Assembly (NCBI GenBank): GCA_031414805.1
Contig: JANOQJ010000026.1
Coordinates: 154,513-218,512 of the forward strand
Length of the DNA stretch: 64,000 nucleotides
Reading direction: 5' to 3'
Origin: JAAFIW01 sp031414805
GTDB taxonomy: Bacteria > Pseudomonadota > Gammaproteobacteria > Burkholderiales > Burkholderiaceae_C
The first letter of the stretch is position 1. The number at the start of each line of letters is the position of its first letter. Shown one piece after another: positions 58,473 through 64,000 of the stretch. Below the pieces are notes generated by a model. That model was given only the letters and a program-made list of their open reading frames with translations. It had not been told where the DNA came from and did not search any database. Position numbers and translations under genes: made by a program.

Positions 58473-59951
58473 CTACTTCAAGGTAGCCAATATGGCCGGG
58501 GTTGCTACGGCTGCCAATGCTTCGGTGTAAGTGGCCAATTTGCCACCACTTCGTGCTGCGGCCGTTTCCGCATCCTTTTTCAGCAGGTAGGGCACGACGA
58601 GCGTGGCTTTCGGGTTGCTGGTGTCAACTGCGTAGAAGGCCTTGTCGGCAAACACCTTGATCCCCAGCTCCTTGTCGAACAAATAGGCCGTGGTAACTTT
58701 CTTGCCTTCCGCCTGATACTGGCGAATGCCTGCCAGGGTGCAGCTCGGTGAGCTGAGCGCGATGAGTTCGCCAGTGGACAACCAAATTTCACCCGCATCC
58801 TTGGGGCGGGTAACCGCTTTCTTGCAGACAGGGTCTTTGCCATCAATGTCGTAGTTGACCAGTGTTTGTTTTTGAGCTTCATAGTCTTGTCCTCGCTCTT
58901 TGAAAGCCTGGCGAACATAGCTCTCATTCACCCAGGCATTCATATCAAACTCTTTCACACGCCCCAACTTGCTCAACACGCCATAAGCGGTCTTGATCGT
59001 GTCCAGCCACCGGGGTTTGATCGTGGGATCCAGTGTGTGAATGCCACCGGGGCCAAGAAAGATATAGGCCACCTCTTTTTCAATCTTGGTCCACTCTTCC
59101 ACCTTTTGCATGGCCGCCTTGGGGTCTTTGCGGACCCAATCGTTGGCCTCCATCAGCGCGCGTATGTAAGCCACGACGGCTTCAGGGTACTTTTCGGCAA
59201 AGTCTTTGCGCACCACCACGCCATGAAAGGTGGGTACCTTGGTTTGTGCACCATCGAATATCTTGCGCGCAAAGCCGCGGTAAGGAAGCAAGTCAGCAAA
59301 CGGCACAAAATTGCCGTGACCATCAATTTTCTTTTCCTGCAAATTGGTGGTGCCCACTTCGGGGCTTTGGCTGACCAGGTTCCAGAAGTTATCTGGCCAG
59401 CCGCGCTCTTGCATGGCCTGCAGCATCATCCCGTGTGCGGCAGAGCCAAAGGGAACCGATACGTTTTTCCCCTTGAGGTCTGCCAGCTCGTAGTAGGGGC
59501 TGTCTTTGTGTACGACCACGCCGTTACCGGATCCGAACGCGTTGTAGGCAATGATGGCTACCAGCTGCGTTTCGTTGCCACGGTTTTGCTGACCGGTAGC
59601 ACCATTTACCAGCAAGGGGTAGTCACCCATCATGCCAATTTGAAGTTTGTTGGCCACCATGCCGTTGGTCACCGGCGGGCCGGAGGTGAAGTTTTGCCAG
59701 TCCAGCTTCCAGGTGGTGTTTTGGTACTTCCCGGTTTTGGGCAGGTACTTTTCCAAGAGCTTGAGTTCCTTGATGGCAATGCCACCAGTGACCGTATTGG
59801 AGGTGGTGTTTTGCGTGCCTATGCCGATGGTGATCTCCTGCTTTTCTTGCGCTATTGCCAGCGACTGCACCAACGCGATTGCAAACAAAGCCATGGGCCG
59901 CAAAGTGGCTCTCGACAGCAGATACGGAGGAGTGCGGAAAGTGTGTTTCAT
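58473..59951 (-). CDS. ABC transporter substrate-binding protein, sulfonate/nitrate type (long form)
   Basis: 492 residues with a signal peptide (LFAIALVQSLAIAQE). The NMT1/SsuA-like core has GGIAIKELKLLEKYLPKTGK, NKLQIGMMGDYPLLVNGATG and PTFHGVVVRKDFAEKYPEAV. It is ~150 residues longer than SsuA or TauA; the extra C-terminal part (DGKDPVCKKAVTRPKDAGEI; AVDTSNPKATLVVPYLLKKD) contains paired cysteines. A ligand larger or different from taurine is possible. ATG 59951 is preferred over TTG 59954. It lies 98 bp after fdxA. Confidence 0.87.
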   Translation of the reverse strand: MKHTFRTPPYLLSRATLRPMALFAIALVQSLAIAQEKQEITIGIGTQNTTSNTVTGGIAIKELKLLEKYLPKTGKYQNTTWKLDWQNFTSGPPVTNGMVANKLQIGMMGDYPLLVNGATGQQNRGNETQLVAIIAYNAFGSGNGVVVHKDSPYYELADLKGKNVSVPFGSAAHGMMLQAMQERGWPDNFWNLVSQSPEVGTTNLQEKKIDGHGNFVPFADLLPYRGFARKIFDGAQTKVPTFHGVVVRKDFAEKYPEAVVAYIRALMEANDWVRKDPKAAMQKVEEWTKIEKEVAYIFLGPGGIHTLDPTIKPRWLDTIKTAYGVLSKLGRVKEFDMNAWVNESYVRQAFKERGQDYEAQKQTLVNYDIDGKDPVCKKAVTRPKDAGEIWLSTGELIALSSPSCTLAGIRQYQAEGKKVTTAYLFDKELGIKVFADKAFYAVDTSNPKATLVVPYLLKKDAETAAARSGGKLATYTEALAAVATPAILATLK

Positions 59952-60048
59952 CAAGATCTCCAGTCAGGTTTAACAAATGGTGAAGTCGCGCATGTCAATG
60001 GTGCGAATCCGCAACGCAATTTCGGTACCAGGGGTTGTGGGAGTCAGG

Positions 60049-60378
60049 TCATATGCTCTCTGTCAACAAAGCCCGCTTGTTTTTTCGCTCGGCCCATTCG
60101 TCTGCGTCTGCTAACGGCTCGGTAGAGGCCGTGATGAGGGGCCATTTCGCTGACAAGGCTACGTTCAGCGCCAGGTATTCGTACTGGGAGGGCGGGAGGT
60201 CTTTCTCCTCCACAATGGCTTCGACTGGGCACTCGGGTATGCACACACCGCAGTCGATGCAGACCTCGGGGTCGATCACCAAGAAGTTGGGCCCTTCGTG
60301 GAAGCAGTCCACCGGGCATACCGCCACACAGTCGGTGTACTTGCAGCGAATGCAGGCCTCCGTCACGACATGTGTCAT
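60049..60378 (-). CDS. fdxA: 7Fe ferredoxin FdxA
   Basis: 109 residues. The cysteines C9-x2-C-x4-C17-x3-C21 and C40-x2-C43-x2-C46-x3-C50 (CIDCGVCIPEC) fit one 3Fe-4S and one 4Fe-4S cluster, and the rest (PPSQYEYLALNVALSAKWPL) is the FdxA C-terminal half. It carries low-potential electrons. Its ATG overlaps the HEAT gene stop, and fpr in the same operon can reduce it from NADPH, so it is the likely partner of the AprA-like flavoprotein. Confidence 0.94.
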   Translation of the reverse strand: MTHVVTEACIRCKYTDCVAVCPVDCFHEGPNFLVIDPEVCIDCGVCIPECPVEAIVEEKDLPPSQYEYLALNVALSAKWPLITASTEPLADADEWAERKNKRALLTESI

Positions 60379-60953
60379 GTTGGCCCTCCTGGCGCAATGC
60401 CCTGCATCTGGATAGACGTGAGCGCAAGTTTGGCGAGTTTGCGCACATCTGGGTCGCTGTCTTTGAGCGCTAACTCCAGCGGAACAATGCCCCGCGGGTC
60501 GCCTATCTCACCCAACGCAATCACCGATTCTTTACGCAGGTTGCTGACTTGGTGGGTGGTTGCGTGGGCAAGAACTTGCACGCCCGCACTCGCTTTGAGT
60601 TTGCCCAAACTGCGGGCGGCTTTCACCCGCACTTGCCAATACTCATCGTCCATGGCTCGCACCAGATCTGACACACCCAGAGTGGAGCGGGTCTTGGCAA
60701 AGGTGGTAGCGGCCTCTTCGCGCACTTGCCACGCGGGATCGTTCATGGCGCGGCTTAGCGCCGGGTGCACGCTGATATCGGTCGAGCCGGTGGCGTAACC
60801 CAGTGCGCCTACGGCCACGCGGCGCACTTCGGCATCCACGTCATGGGCGGCTACTTGCGTCAAAGCAGAAATAGCCTGCGGGCGCTTGAGATAGCCCAAC
60901 ACGCCCACGGCTTCGCGCCGCACAGCTGCATCGGTATGTGACAGCGCTGCCAT
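60375..60953 (-). CDS. HEAT-repeat protein of the flavoprotein operon
   Basis: About 192 residues made of roughly six HEAT helix pairs, such as AAVRREAVGVLGYLKRPQAI, DAEVRRVAVGALGYATGSTD, AWQVREEAATTFAKTRSTLG and DPDVRKLAKLALTSIQ. ATG 60953 follows the flavoprotein stop by 17 nt; a longer frame from TTG 61034 overlaps it by 65 nt. HEAT proteins are scaffolds or, in the lyase-related group, bilin/cofactor attachment aids. Its location between an AprA-like flavoprotein and its ferredoxin suggests a complex-assembly or cofactor-insertion role. Confidence 0.8.
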   Translation of the reverse strand: MAALSHTDAAVRREAVGVLGYLKRPQAISALTQVAAHDVDAEVRRVAVGALGYATGSTDISVHPALSRAMNDPAWQVREEAATTFAKTRSTLGVSDLVRAMDDEYWQVRVKAARSLGKLKASAGVQVLAHATTHQVSNLRKESVIALGEIGDPRGIVPLELALKDSDPDVRKLAKLALTSIQMQGIAPGGPT

Positions 60954-60969
60954 GGCGGGGTCAAACGCT

Positions 60970-62694
60970 TCAGCAAGTCGGGCTGGCCACCCGCATGCGC
61001 TGGTAAGCAGACTTTTCTTGTTCGTTAAGCTCAATCACGTACGGCTCGACCTCGCGTTTTCGGAACCGGGCGTTGCCATCGGCATCGCTGGTCACGTTGG
61101 TGTGGCAGAACCAGTTCTCGTCATCCTTTTTGGGGAAGTCCACGCGCAAGTGATACAAGCCCCAGCGACTCTCAGTGCGGAATAACGATGCGCGTGCGGC
61201 CAGCTCGGCGCAGTCACGAATGGTGTGGGTCTCCATGGCACGCATCAGCTCGTGGGGGTCTTGGGCAACCATTTCTTCCAGGTCTTCCTTGATCTCGCCA
61301 AAGCGCTGCAGGCCAATCTCCATCTTGCGGGTGACCTTGGGTGGCTGCAGGTAGTCGTTGACGATGCGCCGCGTTTTGTATTCCACCTGGAAGGGTGTGA
61401 GACCTTCGGTGCGCGACAGCGGTGCCATCATTCGCTCGCGCTCGGCGTGCACCCGGTCTTGGTCTATGCCGGACTGGGCGGTACCTGACACGTAGTCGGC
61501 AGCGTTTTCACCGCAAAACTTGCCGTATACAAAGGCACCCAACATGTAGTTGTGGGGAATGCTGGCGCAGTCACCTGCGGCGTACAGACCCGGTATGGAG
61601 CACTCGCCGCGCTCATTGGTCCAGATGCCCGAAGCACTGTGGCCGCTGCAAAAACCGATCTCGGAGATATGCATCTCGATCATGCTCTTGCGGTAGTCGG
61701 TGCCACGCCCTTCATGAAAACGCCCCCGGCTGGGACGCTCGTTGGTGTGCAGGATGTGCTCTATCTCACTGATGGTTTCTTCGGCCAGGTGGTCCAGCTT
61801 CAGAAACACCGGCCCTTTGCCACCTTCCAGTTCGTTAAAAAACTCCATCATCATTTGGCCGCTCCAGTAGTCGCACTCAATGAATCGTTCGCCTGCGTTG
61901 TTGGAGGTGTAGCCACCGAAGGGACCTGTGACATAGGCGCAGGCCGGCCCGTTGTAGTCCTTGATCAGCGGGTTGATCTGGAAGCACTCCAGGTTTGTTA
62001 GCTCCGCCCCCGCGTGGTAGGCCATCACGTGGCCTTCGCCGCAGTTGGTCGGGTTTTCGTAGGTGCCAAACAGGTAGCCCGAAGACGGCAGCCCCAATCG
62101 CCCCGCTGCACCGGTACAAATCACCACCGCCTTGGCCTTGATGACGTAGAAGTCAGCCGTGCGGCAGTCAAAGCCCATGACACCAGTAATCTCACCGGCG
62201 GGCCCCGTCAGCAGCCGGGTGGCAACCACCCGGTTGGTGATTTCGACCCGCGCTTTTTTAAGCTGGCGGTACAGCACCCGCTTCATGTGGTGGCCCTCTG
62301 GCATGGGCAGCACATAGCTGCCAATGTGGTGCACTTTGCGCACTGCGTAGTCGCCGGTCTCGTCTTTTTCGAACTTGATGCCCCAGCGGTCCAGCTCTTC
62401 AATCATGGGAAAGCTGTTGGCCGCATAGGCATACACGCCCTTTTGATCCACGATTCCATCGTTCGCCACGGTGATTTCTTTGGTGTACTGCTCTGGCGTA
62501 GCGTGACCAGGGATGACGGCATTGTTCAGGCCGTCCATGCCCATGGAGATGGCACCACTGCGCTTGACATTGGCTTTATCCAGCAGCAACACGCGCAGCT
62601 TGGGGTTCTTTTCCTTGGCTTTGACGGCTGCCATGGGGCCGCCAGTGCCACCACCGACTATCACTATGTCGTACTCGAGTTCGATCGTGTTCAT
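60970..62694 (-). CDS. AprA-like / fumarate-reductase-type FAD flavoprotein
   Basis: 574 residues. The FAD-binding motif DIVIVGGGTGGPMAAVKAKE is at 9-28; DKANVKRSGAISMGMDGLNN closely resembles the VERSGAVAQGL-type segment of APS reductase alpha; later blocks are CTGAAGRLGLPSSGYLFGTY, GFCSGHSASGIWTNERGECS and GLYAAGDCAS. The C-terminal helical part has KTRRIVNDYLQPPKVTRKME, as in AprA/FrdA. APS reductase pairs this subunit with a ferredoxin-like AprB; here FdxA sits two genes on. Substrate is inferred to be a sulfur or organic oxo compound linked to the ABC transporter. ATG 62694. Confidence 0.88.
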   Translation of the reverse strand: MNTIELEYDIVIVGGGTGGPMAAVKAKEKNPKLRVLLLDKANVKRSGAISMGMDGLNNAVIPGHATPEQYTKEITVANDGIVDQKGVYAYAANSFPMIEELDRWGIKFEKDETGDYAVRKVHHIGSYVLPMPEGHHMKRVLYRQLKKARVEITNRVVATRLLTGPAGEITGVMGFDCRTADFYVIKAKAVVICTGAAGRLGLPSSGYLFGTYENPTNCGEGHVMAYHAGAELTNLECFQINPLIKDYNGPACAYVTGPFGGYTSNNAGERFIECDYWSGQMMMEFFNELEGGKGPVFLKLDHLAEETISEIEHILHTNERPSRGRFHEGRGTDYRKSMIEMHISEIGFCSGHSASGIWTNERGECSIPGLYAAGDCASIPHNYMLGAFVYGKFCGENAADYVSGTAQSGIDQDRVHAERERMMAPLSRTEGLTPFQVEYKTRRIVNDYLQPPKVTRKMEIGLQRFGEIKEDLEEMVAQDPHELMRAMETHTIRDCAELAARASLFRTESRWGLYHLRVDFPKKDDENWFCHTNVTSDADGNARFRKREVEPYVIELNEQEKSAYQRMRVASPTC

Positions 62695-62713
62695 ATTGAC
62701 CTTTTGGTGTTTG

Positions 62714-63538
62714 TTAGAGAAGCTTGGTTGGCTGCACTGGCGCACGGTCCACGCGCACCTTGTACTGAAAGGCATCGCCGCGGTAGTACAGGTGTTCGTA
62801 GTCAATCGGGGTGCCATCGCTGGTGTGGGTGGTGCGCTCAATCACCAGCACGGGAGAGCCCTCTTCCACACGCAGGTGCTGGGCCAGGCGGTCATCCGCC
62901 AGCGTGGAGCCAATCTGCAGGTCCGCATGACCCAGAGAAAGGCCGTAATCGTTCTCGAGAATGACGAAGACGTCACGCGTGGCCAAATCCTCTTTGGCCA
63001 GGCGCATGCCAACTGAGCTTGGCAGGTAGGTCACATCCAGTGAAATGGGTTCACGGTTCAAAAAGCGCACGCGCTGCAGCTCGGTCACCTTGGCCCGTTT
63101 GGGCAAGTGCAGACGCTCCTGCACTTGGGCTGTAGGCATCACTTGCCGCAAAGACACCACCCGCGCAAAGGTTTCGTAGCCCATCTGGCGCATGGCTTCG
63201 CCAAAACCTTGCAGGCGCCCCAGGTCTTGAAAGGCCTTGGGCTTGGACACAAAGGTGCCCTTGCCGTGGATACGAAAAATCAGCCCCTCGTTTTGCAGAT
63301 CGCCCAGCGCTTGGCGCACGGTGATTCGACTGACATTGAACGTTGCCATCATCTCGCTTTCAGATGGCATCTGTTCATGCGGTTGGTAGCTGCCGTCGAG
63401 CACGCGAGACCGCAGAATTTCTTTTATTTGTGCGTACAGGGGTGTGGGTGAAAGCGGTTCAATCCCGCCAGCCGAAGACGTGGGGGCACCGTTGACCATC
63501 ACTGCATGCAAAACACCGGAAACTGATTTCATGCTCAT
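62714..63538 (-). CDS. GntR/HutC-family regulator with UTRA domain
   Basis: 274 residues. A winged-helix N-terminal part (PLYAQIKEILRSRVLDGSYQ; QMPSESEMMATFNVSRITVR; FRIHGKGTFVSKPK) and a UTRA ligand domain (LPKRAKVTELQRVRFLNREP; LIVERTTHTSDGTPIDYEH-like). It is the first gene on the strand, 19 bp before the flavoprotein, so it probably controls the whole operon and binds its substrate or a product. Starts at 63538 or 63532. Confidence 0.9.
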   Translation of the reverse strand: MSMKSVSGVLHAVMVNGAPTSSAGGIEPLSPTPLYAQIKEILRSRVLDGSYQPHEQMPSESEMMATFNVSRITVRQALGDLQNEGLIFRIHGKGTFVSKPKAFQDLGRLQGFGEAMRQMGYETFARVVSLRQVMPTAQVQERLHLPKRAKVTELQRVRFLNREPISLDVTYLPSSVGMRLAKEDLATRDVFVILENDYGLSLGHADLQIGSTLADDRLAQHLRVEEGSPVLVIERTTHTSDGTPIDYEHLYYRGDAFQYKVRVDRAPVQPTKLL

Positions 63539-63834
63539 TTGCAACCATCTTGTTATGACGAGTTATGTTGAGCAAATGTCATGCCAGTGTTTTTAATCGT
63601 TTTTCAATGGAACCAGTGGTCAACTCCCTTGAAAAGTGCGGTAACCCTCTGTAGACGGTGCGCATACCGCCTATTTGTGGTGCGCTTCAATTTGGCCCAC
63701 ACATTTCACCGGAGCAACCGTTTTGAGGCGCTTTTCATGGGCACACCTTGCGCAACGGCTCCATCAGCCTGGATGCGCTCAAAGCAGCTCACCCCATGCG
63801 GTCTCCCCGTTTTTAAGAGGCTGCCAGTAAAAGA
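63539..63834. other. Intergenic region upstream of the regulator
   Basis: About 296 bp. TTGTTATGACGAGTTATG (63549-63566), just upstream of the regulator start, has two TTATGA/TTATG-like half repeats and could be its own operator. The rest shows no gene or RNA that I recognise. Confidence 0.45.
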
Positions 63835-64000
63835 TCAATCGTCGAGCGCGTGCAGCACCCCATCCGGCGTCAGAAAAGCAGCCTGCACGCTGGCACCGGG
63901 CTGCGCGGCCCGCACGGCTGCGCGGTAGTTGCGTAGCTGGGCTACCAACTCGGGCTGTGCCAACGGTTGGGGAGTCGATTTGTGGTCGAACACCCACCAC
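63835..64000 (-). CDS. UvrD/AddA-type helicase-nuclease, C-terminal end (5' cut by window edge)
   Basis: An open frame with no start in the window; its stop TGA is at 63835-63837. The 55 residues read WWVFDHKSTPQPLAQPELVA, QLRNYRAAVRAAQPGASVQA and AFLTPDGVLHALDD. VFDHKS is the D-x-K end of the PD-(D/E)XK nuclease motif seen at the C-terminus of AddA/RecB-like exonucleases, where it is normally VVDYKT followed by QLxxYxxAL. The upstream bulk lies outside the window. This assignment rests on those motifs only. Confidence 0.7.
   Translation of the reverse strand, partial: WWVFDHKSTPQPLAQPELVAQLRNYRAAVRAAQPGASVQAAFLTPDGVLHALDD

Overview
The window looks like a chromosomal segment of a betaproteobacterium of the family Comamonadaceae (Rhodoferax, Polaromonas or a relative). 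The basis is the GC-rich sequence, the protein families and local gene orders (dnaX-ebfC next to the 4.5S RNA, cvpA-purF-metZ-gltX), and a short interspersed repeat built around TAGCTGCTTGAGCAG that occurs at least 17 times. The genus is an inference; no rRNA gene is present.

Region 1 (1-13.7 kb) is an iron and heme uptake island. It holds the end of a VOC protein, a FecCD permease with an HmuV-like ATPase, a hemP / piuC / catecholate-type TonB receptor operon with a Fur-box-like site, and a second operon reading TonB receptor > exported CobN-like chelatase > MotA/TolQ/ExbB channel > DUF2149. A Fur-family regulator diverges from it. The second operon resembles the Bacteroidetes hmuRS-type heme dechelatase locus; no B12 riboswitch was seen.

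Region 2 (13.7-25.6 kb) has a Mn-exporter-like GDT1 protein, three tandem NHL-repeat lipoproteins plus a 5'-truncated fourth copy, a VapBC pair, and a Yip1 membrane protein broken by a 5-bp tandem duplication.

Region 3 (25.7-31.5 kb) has DNA polymerase IV, a YHS protein, a 13-cysteine repeat lipoprotein, two conserved hypotheticals, a DUF4331 protein and tRNA-Ser(GCT).

Region 4 (31.53-38.20 kb) is a filamentous (inovirus) prophage in the 3' end of tRNA-Ser, bounded by 16-bp direct repeats. It carries an HTH regulator with operator-like sites, a ssDNA-binding protein candidate, the major coat protein, a TspB/pIII-like adhesin, a DUF2523 (pVI-like) protein, Zot (pI), a hairpin-rich intergenic region, an HUH Rep and a short serine recombinase. 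The tRNA's likely original terminator now lies beyond the right attachment site, next to argG.

Region 5 (38.2-55.2 kb) is mostly housekeeping: argG, a GNAT, ppnP, an ECF sigma/anti-sigma pair, folC-dedD-cvpA-purF, metZ-gltX, tRNA-Ala/Glu/Asp, ebfC, dnaX (with an A9 slippery run), 4.5S RNA and a BaiN/HI0933-type flavoprotein.

Region 6 (55.5-63.5 kb) is one tightly packed minus-strand operon: GntR/UTRA regulator, AprA-like flavoprotein, HEAT-repeat protein, FdxA ferredoxin, sulfonate/nitrate-type ABC transporter (ATPase frameshifted), DUF971 protein and ferredoxin-NADP reductase. It looks like an electron-fed module for an imported, probably sulfur-containing, compound; the substrate is unknown. 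The window ends in the 3' end of a helicase-nuclease gene.
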